From Rubritepida flocculans DSM 14296 (GTDB lineage: Bacteria; Pseudomonadota; Alphaproteobacteria; Acetobacterales; Acetobacteraceae): DNA of 64,000 nucleotides. Position 1 is the first letter of the stretch. Each line of letters starts with the position of its first letter. Positions 16,357 to 25,210 of the stretch are shown here, one piece after another. Below the pieces are notes generated by a model. It was given only the letters and a program-made list of their open reading frames with translations. It did not search any database and was not told the origin of the DNA. A program made the translations under genes and the position numbers. The stretch spans positions 124,001-188,000 of the forward strand of contig NZ_AUDH01000001.1 of NCBI RefSeq assembly GCF_000425365.1, in the 5' to 3' direction.

Positions 16357-17553
16357 CTCCCGCAGCGCCTGCTCCGCCGCATCCGCCAGGATGCGGAGCG
16401 CGAGGGCGAGATCCTCCTCCTTCGTGTCCTCGCTCCAGTGGTGGCTGATGCCGCCGATGGAGGGGGTGAAGAGCATCGCCATGGGCATGACGCGCGCCAG
16501 CACCTGCGCGTCGTGGATGGCCCCGGAGGGCATCGCCATCCAGGCCCCGGGGGCGTGGCGCTCCGCCGCCGCCCGCAGCGCCGCGTGCAGCGCCGGATCG
16601 GCCGGCGCGGCGGGCGAGCGGCTCGCCTCCTCGAGCGCGAGGGTGCAGCGGTCCCGCCGGCCCACCTCCTGCACGATGCGCGCGAGCAGCGCCGAGAGGC
16701 GGTCGAGCACCGCCTCGTCGATGTCGCGGAACTGGAAGATCATCTCCGCGCGGCCGGCGATGATGTGCGGCTGGTTGGGCTCGATGGCGATGCGCCCGCA
16801 GGTCCAGACCGTGCGCGGGCCGACATGCATCGGGAAGCGCTCGTCGATCAGCGCCAGCACGCGCATCGCCGCCACCACCGCGTCCTTGCGCTCGGCCATG
16901 GTGGTGCCGCCCGTGTGGTCCTGCTGGCCGATGGCGGTGATGCGGAACACCCGCGCGCCGACGATGCCGGTGACGACGCCGCTGCGCATGCCCGCGCTTT
17001 CGAGCTGCGTGCCCTGCTCGATGTGCAGCTCGAGGAAGCCCCGATAGCGCGCCGGATCGAGCCGCAGCAGCGGCCGCCCCGCGAGCCCCGCCTCGGCCAG
17101 CGCCTCGGCGAGCGGCCTGCCCGTGACGGCGTGGCGCGCCGCCGCCAGCTCCTCCGCCGGCAACGCGCCCGTCATGGAGCGCGAGCCGAGCATGTTGCCG
17201 TAGTGGCCCTCCTCGTCGGCGAAGGCGGCCACGTCCACCGCCAGCCCCGCGCGGGCGAGAGCCAGGCCCGCCACCACGCCGAGCGCGCCATCGAGCCAGC
17301 CCGCCTCGTTCTGCGTCTCGATGTGGCTGCCCACCAGCAGCTTGCGCCCCGGCCCCGGATGGCGGCCGAGCACATTGCCGAGCCCGTCCATCTCGGGCGC
17401 GAGGCCGACCTCCTCCATCCGCGCCATCAGCCAGCGGCGGCTCTCCATGTCCTGCGGCGAGTAGGTGGGGCGGTGCACGCCCGTCCGGAACGCGCCGATG
17501 CGGCGCAGCGCGTGCAGATCGGCGAGGAAGCGGGCCGTGTCCACCTCAGCCAC
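16354..17553 (-). CDS. M20 family amidase, hydantoinase/carbamoylase (allantoate amidohydrolase-like)
   Basis: A 399-residue dinuclear metallohydrolase that cleaves N-carbamoyl or ureido groups. Metal-site motifs are GSHIET, AGWLDGALG, ADEEGHYG, LELHIEQGTQLE and GGISHHWSEDT. The GTG start was chosen because it follows GGAGG by 8 bases and gives a protein of exactly the same length and N-terminus (xAxVDTxRFL) as the neighbouring paralogue; an ATG seven codons earlier is less likely. The first 8 bases overlap the paralogue's end. Second of two tandem copies behind a LysR gene. Confidence 0.9.
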   Translation of the reverse strand: MAEVDTARFLADLHALRRIGAFRTGVHRPTYSPQDMESRRWLMARMEEVGLAPEMDGLGNVLGRHPGPGRKLLVGSHIETQNEAGWLDGALGVVAGLALARAGLAVDVAAFADEEGHYGNMLGSRSMTGALPAEELAAARHAVTGRPLAEALAEAGLAGRPLLRLDPARYRGFLELHIEQGTQLESAGMRSGVVTGIVGARVFRITAIGQQDHTGGTTMAERKDAVVAAMRVLALIDERFPMHVGPRTVWTCGRIAIEPNQPHIIAGRAEMIFQFRDIDEAVLDRLSALLARIVQEVGRRDRCTLALEEASRSPAAPADPALHAALRAAAERHAPGAWMAMPSGAIHDAQVLARVMPMAMLFTPSIGGISHHWSEDTKEEDLALALRILADAAEQALRE

Positions 17554-18745
17554 GGAGATAGGCCTCCGCCGCATCGGCGAGGATGCGCAGGTTGAGGGCG
17601 AGATCCTCCTCCTTCGTGTCCTCGCTCCAGTGGTGGCTGATGCCGCCGATGGAGGGGGTGAACAGCATCGCGGCGGGCATCACCCGCGCCATGTACTGCG
17701 CGTCATGGCCCGCGCCGGAGGGCATGTGCTGCCACTGGCCGCTGGCGTGCCGCTCCGCGGCGGCGGCGAGTGCGGCCTGCATCGCGGGATCGCACGGGGC
17801 GGGCCTGGATTCGCTCATCGTCTCCAGCGTGGTGCGGGTGCGCTCGGTGCGGTTCATCTCCTGCACCACGCGCTGCAGGCATTCGCGCAGCCGCTCCAGC
17901 ACCGCGGTGTCGATGTCGCGGAACTGGAAGAGCACCTCCGCCCGGCCGGGGATGATGGAGGGCGCGCCGGGATCGAGCGCGATGCGCCCGCAGGTCCAGG
18001 TGCTGCGCGGGCCGCAGAGCATCGGGAACTCGCGGTCGATGCGCGCGAGCAGGCGCACCGCCGTCAGCCCCGCATCCTTGCGCTCGGCCATGGTGGTGCC
18101 GCCCGCGTGGTCCTGCATGCCCTCGATGATCAGCCGGTACTGCCAGATGGCGACGATGCCGGTGACGACGCCCGCGCGCAGCCCCTGGGATTCGAGCTGC
18201 GTGCCCTGCTCGATGTGCATCTCGAAGAAGCCCTTGTAGCGGGCGGGGTCGAGGCGCGGGCGCGGCAGCCCTTCGAGCCCGGCCTCGCGCAGCGCCTCGC
18301 GCAGCGGCTTGCCGTGGTAGCGGTTCTTCAGGCTGTCGATCTCGCTCTCCTCGAGCAGGCCGATGAGCGAGCGCGAGCCGATGAAGCTGCCGTAGTGGCC
18401 CTCCTCGTCGGCGAAGGCCACCACGTCCACCGGCAGCCCGGCGCGGGCGAGCGCGACGCCCGCCACCACGCCCAGCGCGCCGTCCAGCCAGCCCGCGTGG
18501 TTCTGCGTCTCGATGTGGCTGCCGACCAGCAGCTTCGGCCCCGGCCCCGGATGCCGGCCGAAGACGTTGCCGATGCCGTCGATGCTCGGCTCCAGCCCCG
18601 CCTCGCGCATCCGCTCCATCAGCCAGCGGCGGCTTTCCATGTCCTCGGGCGAGTAGGTGGGGCGGTGCACGCCCGTCTTGTACGCGCCGATCTTGCGAAG
18701 CTCGTTGAGGTCCTTGAGGAAGCGGTCGGTGTCCACCTGCGCCAT
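17546..18745 (-). CDS. M20 family amidase, hydantoinase/carbamoylase, paralogue of the next gene
   Basis: A 399-residue enzyme starting MAQVDTDRFLKDLNELRKIG. The probable metal ligands are His77 (GSHIET), Asp88 (GWLDG) and Glu114/115 (ADEEGHYG), plus the histidine in EMHIEQGTQLE and the pair in GGISHHWSEDT. It is clearly homologous to its downstream neighbour through the whole length, so the pair arose by tandem duplication. Conserved ligands in both suggest both are active, perhaps on different N-carbamoyl amino acids or ureides. It lies 51 bp after the LysR gene on the same strand. Confidence 0.91.
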   Translation of the reverse strand: MAQVDTDRFLKDLNELRKIGAYKTGVHRPTYSPEDMESRRWLMERMREAGLEPSIDGIGNVFGRHPGPGPKLLVGSHIETQNHAGWLDGALGVVAGVALARAGLPVDVVAFADEEGHYGSFIGSRSLIGLLEESEIDSLKNRYHGKPLREALREAGLEGLPRPRLDPARYKGFFEMHIEQGTQLESQGLRAGVVTGIVAIWQYRLIIEGMQDHAGGTTMAERKDAGLTAVRLLARIDREFPMLCGPRSTWTCGRIALDPGAPSIIPGRAEVLFQFRDIDTAVLERLRECLQRVVQEMNRTERTRTTLETMSESRPAPCDPAMQAALAAAAERHASGQWQHMPSGAGHDAQYMARVMPAAMLFTPSIGGISHHWSEDTKEEDLALNLRILADAAEAYLRG

Positions 18746-18796
18746 CGGCCAGTCTCCATGCTGCGGACGCGACGATAGGCAAGCGCGGCCGGCGCG

Positions 18797-19672
18797 TCAG
18801 CCCTCGCCCAGAAGCTCGGCCAGCAGCGGGTTGGGGAAGCGGCGCGCGCGGGTGATGGCGTAGAATCCCTCGGCGAGGTTGGGCACGCGGCAGCGCTCCA
18901 CCAGCACCCCGGCGGCGAGCTCGTCGCGCACCACCACGGGGGGCACCAGCGTCACCCCCGGGCTTTCGCGCGCCAAGAGGCGCAGCATCGCCATGTCGTC
19001 CACCTCGGCGAGGATGAGCGGGCGGATTCCCGCCTCCTGCATGATGAGGTCGAAGCGCTGGCGGATCTGGCTCTGCCGGCCGGGGAGGAGCACGGGCGTC
19101 TCGCGCAGCGCCTCGGGGAAGCGGAAGGCGCGCGCGCCCCGCGCCTTGCGCGCGACGAGGCTGACCGGCTGCTCGTCCAGCAGCCGGCTGACCCAGGGGC
19201 TCTCCGCATCGCCCGGCACCGGCTCGTTGGAGAGCACCGCATCCAGCGTCAGCGCGTCGAGCTGCGCGAGCAGCTCCCTCAGCGGGCCGGAGCGCACCAC
19301 CAGCTCCACATCGCCGCGGCCGATGAGAGGGCGCAGCAGCTCGAGCTGGAAGTTGCGCGAGAGGGTGGGGATGGCGCCGATGCGCAGCACGCGCCGCATG
19401 GCCGCGCGCTGGCCCTTGAGCGTGTCGAGCAGCTCGGCCCCGGTGCGGAAGATCGTCTCCGCGTGGTCGAGGGCGATGCGCCCGGCCTCGGTCAGCTCCA
19501 TGCGCCGTCCCTTGCGCTCGAACAGGGCGTGGCCGAGCTGCGCCTCGAGCTGCCGGAGCTGGGTGGAGAGGGCGGATTGCGCCACGTTCAGCCGCCGCGC
19601 GGCGCGGGTGAGCGAGCCCTCCTGCGCGATGGCGTGGAACTGGCGGAGGTGGCGGTAGTTCAGCGCGGCCAT
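18797..19672 (-). CDS. LysR family transcriptional regulator
   Basis: A 291-residue regulator. The winged helix-turn-helix (about residues 5-65) reads NYRHLRQFHAIAQEGSLTRA, then LNVAQSALSTQLRQLEAQLG, then ALFERKGRRMELTEAGR, resembling the NhaR/CbbR-like branch. The effector domain follows from residue ~90 (VLRIGAIPTLSRNFQLELLRP). It is divergent from dabB-dabA, with which LysR genes often occur, and on the same strand as the two amidohydrolase genes. It could control either or both. The start ATG follows AGAAGGG. Confidence 0.9.
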   Translation of the reverse strand: MAALNYRHLRQFHAIAQEGSLTRAARRLNVAQSALSTQLRQLEAQLGHALFERKGRRMELTEAGRIALDHAETIFRTGAELLDTLKGQRAAMRRVLRIGAIPTLSRNFQLELLRPLIGRGDVELVVRSGPLRELLAQLDALTLDAVLSNEPVPGDAESPWVSRLLDEQPVSLVARKARGARAFRFPEALRETPVLLPGRQSQIRQRFDLIMQEAGIRPLILAEVDDMAMLRLLARESPGVTLVPPVVVRDELAAGVLVERCRVPNLAEGFYAITRARRFPNPLLAELLGEG

Positions 19673-19772
19673 GGAACCCTTCTCCAGAACAGAACGATAG
19701 ATTCCCGAAATTGAATTTTCCAGAAGCCAACCGCCCCGGTAGGAGACCGCGCCCGAACATTGCGGAATCGCC
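19673..19772. promoter_or_regulatory. Divergent control region between lysR and dabB
   Basis: A notably AT-rich patch for this genome. At 19702-19725 there are repeated TTC/GAA triplets (TTCCCGAA, then GAA, then TTCCAGAA). TTC-N8-GAA at 19702-19715 fits a LysR T-N11-A box. Possible weak -35/-10 elements (TGGAAA, 17 bases, TATCGT) face lysR. Binding by the adjacent LysR protein is inferred. Confidence 0.5.
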
Positions 19773-21314
19773 ATGCTGCCCTGGTTGCTCGCCCTCGCGC
19801 CCCTCGCCCTGCTCAGCTTCGCCGCCGCGCCCGATGGCTGCGCCAACCGCCACGCCCGGCTGATGCGCAGCGGCGCCCTCGCCGCCGCGGGGCTGGCGCT
19901 CGTCGTCGCCGTGCTGGGGGCGGGGCATCTCGCCCTCGCCGGCGGGCACAGCGGCTTCTGGATCCGCTACGACGCCGTCTCGGCCGTGATGCTGCTGCTG
20001 ATCGGCTTCATCGGCGTGGTCGTCACCACCTACAGCCGCCGCTACCTGGACGGCGACGCCGGGCAGGGGCGCTTCGCCAGATGGCTGGCGCTGACGCTCG
20101 GGGCCGTGACCACGCTGGTGCTGGCGGGCAACCTCCCGCTCTTCGCGCTGGCCTGGATCGGCACGAGCCTCGCGCTCGACCGGCTGCTGCTGTTCTACGC
20201 CGAGCGGCCGGGCGCGCAGCTCGCCTGGCGCAAGAAGTTCGTCGCCACCCGCGCGGCCGATGCGGCGCTGGTGCTCGCGCTCGCCCTGCTCGCCTGGCAG
20301 TTCGGCAGCCTCGAGATCGGCGCCATCCTCGCCGGTGCGAAGGCCATGGCGGCCGAGGGCGCCGCGCCGGCCTCCGTGCATCTCGCCGCCTTCGCGCTGG
20401 CCCTGGCGGCGGTGCTCAAATCCGCGCAGTTCCCGGTGCATGGCTGGCTGCCCGAGGTGATGGAGACGCCCACCCCCGTCTCCGCCCTGCTGCATGCGGG
20501 CATCATCAATGCGGGCGGCTTCCTGCTGGTGCGGATGGCGGAGGTGGTGGCGCTCTCCGCCGCCACCCTCGATGCGCTGGTCGTGGTCGGGGCCTTCACC
20601 GCCGTCTTCGGCGCGGCGGTGATGCTGACGCAGACGAGCGTGAAGGTGAGCCTCGCCTGGTCCACCGTGGCGCAGATGGGCTTCATGGTGCTGCAGTGCG
20701 GGCTCGGCGCCTTCTCGGCGGCGCTGCTGCACATCGTCGCGCACGGGCTCTACAAGGCGCACGCCTTCCTCACCTCGGGCGGCGCGGCGCAGGGCCGCCG
20801 CCACGAGACGGACGCGCCGCTGACGCTGCCCGCGCTGCTGGCCGCGCTGGCCGCGGGGCTCGGCCTCACCGCGCTGGTCGCGCTCGCCTTCGACATGCCG
20901 GTCTGGACGCATCCGGGGGTGGCGGTGCTGGGCGCGGCGCTGATGCTGGGGCTCGCGCCCATGCTCGCCTCGGCGCTGCTCGCGCCGGGGGCGGGGCGCT
21001 TCGTGGCGCTGCGCGTCTCGGCCATCGCGCTCGCGGTCTGCGTCGCCTATTTCGGGCTGCAGGCGGGGGCGCAGGCGCTGCTCGCCCCCGTGCTGCCGGC
21101 GCAGGAGCCCGCGCGGGGCCCCTTCGCGCTGCTGCTGAGCGCGCTGACGGTGGCCGCCTTCGCCGCGCTGCTGGTGCTGAACCTGCTGCGCCGCGCGCCC
21201 GATCCGCACCCCGCGATCCGCGCCCTCTACGTGCATCTGCACAACGGCCTCTACGTGAACGCCCTGGCCAACCGCGCCTTCCTGCGGTTCTGGCCCCTCC
21301 CGGCGACGAAGTGA
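19773..21314 (+). CDS. dabB: DabB, membrane subunit of the DAB inorganic-carbon accumulation system
   Basis: A 513-residue polytopic protein of the NuoL/MrpA proton-antiporter family with about 13 hydrophobic segments. The diagnostic segment KSAQFPVHGWLPEVMETPTP, followed by VSALLHAGIINAGGFLL, is present. In characterised DAB systems DabB couples cation flux to CO2 hydration by DabA. Identification as DabB rather than a respiratory or Mrp subunit rests on the DabA gene following 15 bp downstream and the absence of other Nuo or Mrp genes. AT-rich control region and divergent LysR gene upstream. Confidence 0.92.
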   Translation: MLPWLLALAPLALLSFAAAPDGCANRHARLMRSGALAAAGLALVVAVLGAGHLALAGGHSGFWIRYDAVSAVMLLLIGFIGVVVTTYSRRYLDGDAGQGRFARWLALTLGAVTTLVLAGNLPLFALAWIGTSLALDRLLLFYAERPGAQLAWRKKFVATRAADAALVLALALLAWQFGSLEIGAILAGAKAMAAEGAAPASVHLAAFALALAAVLKSAQFPVHGWLPEVMETPTPVSALLHAGIINAGGFLLVRMAEVVALSAATLDALVVVGAFTAVFGAAVMLTQTSVKVSLAWSTVAQMGFMVLQCGLGAFSAALLHIVAHGLYKAHAFLTSGGAAQGRRHETDAPLTLPALLAALAAGLGLTALVALAFDMPVWTHPGVAVLGAALMLGLAPMLASALLAPGAGRFVALRVSAIALAVCVAYFGLQAGAQALLAPVLPAQEPARGPFALLLSALTVAAFAALLVLNLLRRAPDPHPAIRALYVHLHNGLYVNALANRAFLRFWPLPATK

Positions 21315-21329
21315 CAGGAGCGAGCTGAG

Positions 21330-23768
21330 ATGAGCGACATCCTCGACCGTCCGGCGGAAGCCGCCGTGCCCGACCTCCTGCCGCTGCTGCGCCGCGTGGC
21401 GGGGCGCGTCGCGCCGCTCTGGCCGCTGCAGGACTTCGTGGCGGTGAACCCCTTCTTCGGCCTGGCCGAGCAGCCCTTCGGCGCGGCGCTGGCGCGGCTC
21501 TCCGCCATCGGCGGGGTGGAGACGCTTCCTCCCCGCGCCATCATCGCCGAGGCGCTGGCCGAGGGCCGGGTGACGCAGGCGGATCTCGCCGCCGCGGCGG
21601 CCGAGACGGGCGCGACGGAGACGCCCGAGGCGCTGGCCGCCCGCGCGCGCTCGCCCCTCCCGCCGCGCGCCCCGGCGCTCGCCGCGCGCAGCGTGGCCGA
21701 TGTGCTCGACGCCACCCAGGGCGGGCGCTGGCGCGCGCTCGCCATCGAGGAGATCGCGAAGTGGTGCGCCGCCTGGTGCGACGAGGGCCAGGCCGCCTGG
21801 CCCATGCCCTGGCGGGGCGAGGCGCTCTACGGCGCCTGGCGCGCCGCCATGCGGCACGACCGCACGCCCGAGGCGATGGGCGTGCGCGGCTTCCGCGCAA
21901 CCATCGCCGCGCTGCCCCAGGCGCCGGCCCCGGCCATCGCCGCCTGCCTCGCGCGCATCGGCCTCGCGCCCGCCCGGGCGGAGGAGTATCTGCACCGCTG
22001 CCTGCTCGACCTCGCGGGCTGGGCCGGCTTCCTGCGGCAGCGCGGCTGGAAGGGCGAGCTGGCGGGCGAGGCGAATGACCTGCCGCTGGAGCTGCTCGCC
22101 ATCCGCTGCGCCTGGGACGTGGCGCTGCTCGCCGCCCATGGCGAGACGCCGGGCTTCCGCGCCGCCTGGGCCGAGCGCCTGGCGGCCGCACCGCTCGCCG
22201 CCGCGCCCGAGGCCGACGAGCTCGCGCTGCAGGCGGCGCTGGAGAAGGGCTTCCAGCGCACGCTCGCGCGCCGCTTCGCCGCCGCCGCCCCGGCGGCCGA
22301 GGCCGCGCCCGCCGTGCAGGCCGCCTTCTGCATCGACGTGCGCTCGGAGCTCTATCGCCGCGCGCTGGAGGGCGTCTCGCCGCGCGTCGCCACGCTGGGC
22401 TTCGCGGGCTTCTTCGGCTTCGCGCTCGAATATGTGCGGCTGGGCGATGCGCGAGGGGCCGAGCAATGCCCCGTGCTGCTCCGCCCGGGCCTGACCATCT
22501 GCGAGGCCCTGCCGGGGCGCGACGAGGCCGCGATCGCCGAGCGGCGCGGCCTCGCCCGGCGCGTGGCCGATCTCTGGGCGAGCTTCCGCGCCTCCGCCGT
22601 CTCCTCCTTCGCCTATGTCGAGACGGCGGGCTTCCTCGCCGCGGGCGGGCTGCTCAAGGGGCTGCTGCGGCGCAAGGGGCGCGATGCGGATGGGCTCGAC
22701 CCCGCCCTGCTGGACGCGCTCGCGCCCAGCCTGGAGCCGCGCCCCTGGCACGGCCGGCCCAACGGCTTCGCCCCCGCGCAGCGGCTGGAGGCGGCCGAGG
22801 CGGTGCTGCGCGCCATGTCGCTCACCCATGGCTTCGCGCCGCTCGTGCTGCTCTGCGGCCATGGCAGCAGCACGGTGAACAACCCGCACGCCGCCGGGCT
22901 CGATTGCGGCGCCTGCGGCGGCCACACGGGCGAGAGCAACGCGCGCGTCGCCGCCATGGTGCTGAACGACCCCGAGGTGCGCGCGGGCCTCGCCGCGCGC
23001 GGGATCGTCATCCCCGAGGCGACGCGCTTCGTCGCCGGCCTGCACGACACCACCACCGACGAGGTGACGCTGTTCGACGCGCCGGAGAACCACCCGGGCC
23101 TTGCGGAGCTGCGCGGCTGGCTCGCGGCCGCCTCGGCCCGGACGCGGGCGATGCGCGCCCCGCGCCTCGGCCTCGCCGCCGCGGCCGATCCCGCGCCCGA
23201 CATCCGCCGCCGCAGCGCCGACTGGTCGGAAGTGCGGCCGGAATGGGCGCTGGCGAACAACGCGGCCTTCATCGTCGCGCCGCGCGCGCGCACCCAGGGC
23301 CTCGACCTCGAGGGCCGGGCCTTCCTGCACAGCTATGTCTGGCAGGAGGACAAGGGCTTCGGCGTGCTGGAGCTGATCATGACCGCGCCCATGGTCGTGG
23401 CGAACTGGATCAACCTGCAATACTATGGCTCGGTGGTGGACAACGCCGCCATGGGCAGCGGCAACAAGACGCTGCACAACGTGGTGGGGCGGCTCGGCGT
23501 GCTGGAGGGCCAGGGCGGCGACCTGCGGCCCGGCCTGCCCATGCAGTCGCTGCACGACGGGCGGCGCTGGATGCACGAGCCGCTGCGCCTGCACGTGCTG
23601 ATCGAGGCGCCGGAGGCGGCGATGGAGGCCATCCTCGCCCGGCACGCGCCGGTGCGGAACCTGGTGGAGAATGGCTGGCTGCACCTGTTCCAGATCGCGG
23701 AGCAGGGGCGGGTGCTGCGCCGCTACCAGGGCCCCGGGCGCTGGGAGGCCCTTGAAACGGCGGATTGA
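21330..23768 (+). CDS. dabA: DabA, zinc-dependent CO2-hydrating subunit (DUF2309/UPF0753)
   Basis: An 812-residue cytoplasmic-face subunit that works with DabB to trap CO2 as bicarbonate. It is distantly related to beta-carbonic anhydrases. All four expected zinc-site residues are present with correct spacing: Cys334 and Asp336 in FCIDVRSE, His511 in LCGHGSS and Cys526 in GLDCGACGG (15 apart, as in the Halothiobacillus protein). The N-terminal part has WPLQDFVAVNPFFGL, typical of the family. The length matches family members. GGAG lies 9 bases before the ATG. No Rubisco, carboxysome or carbonic-anhydrase gene is in the window, so it may supply bicarbonate to heterotrophic carboxylases. Confidence 0.95.
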   Translation: MSDILDRPAEAAVPDLLPLLRRVAGRVAPLWPLQDFVAVNPFFGLAEQPFGAALARLSAIGGVETLPPRAIIAEALAEGRVTQADLAAAAAETGATETPEALAARARSPLPPRAPALAARSVADVLDATQGGRWRALAIEEIAKWCAAWCDEGQAAWPMPWRGEALYGAWRAAMRHDRTPEAMGVRGFRATIAALPQAPAPAIAACLARIGLAPARAEEYLHRCLLDLAGWAGFLRQRGWKGELAGEANDLPLELLAIRCAWDVALLAAHGETPGFRAAWAERLAAAPLAAAPEADELALQAALEKGFQRTLARRFAAAAPAAEAAPAVQAAFCIDVRSELYRRALEGVSPRVATLGFAGFFGFALEYVRLGDARGAEQCPVLLRPGLTICEALPGRDEAAIAERRGLARRVADLWASFRASAVSSFAYVETAGFLAAGGLLKGLLRRKGRDADGLDPALLDALAPSLEPRPWHGRPNGFAPAQRLEAAEAVLRAMSLTHGFAPLVLLCGHGSSTVNNPHAAGLDCGACGGHTGESNARVAAMVLNDPEVRAGLAARGIVIPEATRFVAGLHDTTTDEVTLFDAPENHPGLAELRGWLAAASARTRAMRAPRLGLAAAADPAPDIRRRSADWSEVRPEWALANNAAFIVAPRARTQGLDLEGRAFLHSYVWQEDKGFGVLELIMTAPMVVANWINLQYYGSVVDNAAMGSGNKTLHNVVGRLGVLEGQGGDLRPGLPMQSLHDGRRWMHEPLRLHVLIEAPEAAMEAILARHAPVRNLVENGWLHLFQIAEQGRVLRRYQGPGRWEALETAD

Positions 23769-23821
23769 TCCGCCCTAGCGTCACGCCCGGCGTCGCCCCG
23801 CGCGAGACGGGGCCCGCCGGG

Positions 23822-23866
23822 CCGGAGGGCTTGCGAGCGCGCCATGTCGGCGCGCGGGCTCTCCGG
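23822..23866 (+). other. Hairpin between dabA and the secreted-protein gene
   Basis: Inner arms GCGCGCC and GGCGCGC around ATGTC (23837-23855), with outer arms CCGGAG (23822-23827) and CTCCGG (23861-23866). It ends about 14 bases before the next ATG, just ahead of its GGGGAGG ribosome site. It could be the dabA terminator or a leader structure; there is no T-run. Confidence 0.4.
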
Positions 23867-23880
23867 CGGGGAGGCAAGGC

Positions 23881-24354
23881 ATGATCCCTCGGGCGATCTT
23901 CGCCGCCGCGACCGTGGCGGCCCTGATGGCGGGGCCCGTCCTCGCGCAGAACTACAACCGCAACCCCTCCTTCGGCACGCTGAACCTCAGCGCGAACTTC
24001 ATGCCGGACCCGCAGGTGGTGAACGTCACCGCCGGAGGGAACATCCCGGCCGAGCGGCTGGGCGGGGCGAACTGCGTGGGCACCATCGCGGACGCGCCCG
24101 ACGTGCGGCTGAACTACCGCGCGGGGCAGGGGCTGCCGCTCTACATCTCCGTGCGGTCCAACGCCGACACCACGCTTGTGATCAACCTCCCCAACGGGCG
24201 CTGGATCTGCAACGACGACTTCGACGGGCTCAATCCCGGCATCGTGTTCACCAACCCTATGTCCGGCCAGTACGACATCTGGATCGGCCATTACGACCGC
24301 GGCCGCCGCGTGCCCGCGCAGCTCCTGATCAGCGAAATCCCGCCGCGGCGCTGA
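23881..24354 (+). CDS. Secreted periplasmic protein of unknown function
   Basis: A 157-residue exported protein with a clear signal peptide (about residues 1-22, ending VLAQN). The mature part is rich in Asn, Gly and aromatic residues (ANFMPDPQVVNVTAGGNIP, GANCVGTIADAPDVRLNY, DTTLVINLPNGRWICNDD, NPMSGQYDIWIGHYD). Two cysteines (in GANCVG and WICNDD) could form a disulphide. The second half resembles small beta-sandwich modules of the pre-peptidase type (NADTTLVIN...GQYDIWIG), so a binding role is possible. I recognise the pattern from other alphaproteobacterial secreted proteins but not a defined function. GGGGAGG precedes the start. Confidence 0.75.
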   Translation: MIPRAIFAAATVAALMAGPVLAQNYNRNPSFGTLNLSANFMPDPQVVNVTAGGNIPAERLGGANCVGTIADAPDVRLNYRAGQGLPLYISVRSNADTTLVINLPNGRWICNDDFDGLNPGIVFTNPMSGQYDIWIGHYDRGRRVPAQLLISEIPPRR

Positions 24355-25182
24355 TCAGGCCTGGGGCGGCCGCCAGCGCGCGACCCAGCCCTCGTCCCAG
24401 CCCATCACCAGATCGTCGGCGCAGCCGCGCAACACCAGGTGATCGTGCAGGAAGGCGAGCAGGTTCGCCCGGGTCACGCGCAGCGGCGGCTCCTGCCCGC
24501 GCAGCGCGTGCACCACTGGGAAGCGCGCCAGCCAGTCTTCCAGCGTCGCACGCGGGTTGGCGTTGCGGTTGCACTGCAGCACCCAGGCGTTGAACTCGGC
24601 GAAGACCAGCGGGCGGTGCCGCGCGAGGCTGGCCGCGCCGCCCGCCAGCACCTCGCTCTCGAAGCCCTCCACGTCGATCTTCACGAAGTCGAGCCGGGCG
24701 AGGCCGTGCTCCGCCACCAGCGCGTCGAGCGTGGTCACCGGCACGCGCAGCGTGGGGAGGCTCGCGGCGTCCAGCGTCGCGGGGTCCATCAGATGCGCGC
24801 CGGCGGAATGTTCGGCGTCGTGGAACAGCGCCTCGCCCGGCACGTCGGAAAGGGCCAGGGCGGCGCAGGCGACGCGCGCGCCGAGGCCGTTCAGCGCCAC
24901 CGTCTCGGCCAGCGCGGCGGCGGTGCGCGGGCCGGGCTCCACGGCGATGATGCGCCCGCGCGGCACGAGCGGCGCGAGCGCGAGCACCGAGAGCCCGATA
25001 TTCGCGCCCACGTCGAGGATCACGCCCTCCTCCGGCACCGCGGCGGCGGCAACGGCGGCCAGCGCCGCCATGCCCTCGGCGTGATGCTCGGCGTGCTCGA
25101 AGAAGCTGTCGCCCGCCGCGCCGGCCACCCGCCATTCGCGGCCGGCCAGGACCATGCGCTTCGCCTCGATGCCTTCCGCCAT
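24355..25182 (-). CDS. FkbM family SAM-dependent methyltransferase
   Basis: A 275-residue class I methyltransferase. SAM motif I is ILDVGANIG (residues 55-63), with IIAVEPGPRTA as the following acidic strand and LDFVKIDVEGFESEVL as the FkbM signature. Members methylate hydroxyl groups of glycans, lipids or natural products. Its stop abuts that of the convergent secreted-protein gene (TGATCA). It follows the SbmA/BacA-like gene on the same strand after 28 bp, so they may be co-transcribed, but no biosynthetic cluster surrounds them. The substrate is unknown. Confidence 0.88.
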   Translation of the reverse strand: MAEGIEAKRMVLAGREWRVAGAAGDSFFEHAEHHAEGMAALAAVAAAAVPEEGVILDVGANIGLSVLALAPLVPRGRIIAVEPGPRTAAALAETVALNGLGARVACAALALSDVPGEALFHDAEHSAGAHLMDPATLDAASLPTLRVPVTTLDALVAEHGLARLDFVKIDVEGFESEVLAGGAASLARHRPLVFAEFNAWVLQCNRNANPRATLEDWLARFPVVHALRGQEPPLRVTRANLLAFLHDHLVLRGCADDLVMGWDEGWVARWRPPQA

Positions 25183-25210
25183 GCGGCGCGCCCTTTCATT
25201 CCCGAGATGC

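Noticed and set aside
17703-23684. Minus-strand open frame of almost 2000 codons antisense to dabA, dabB and lysR
   Set aside because: High GC leaves antisense frames open. The translation is Arg/Gly/His-rich with no family motif, and the opposite strand carries well-supported genes.
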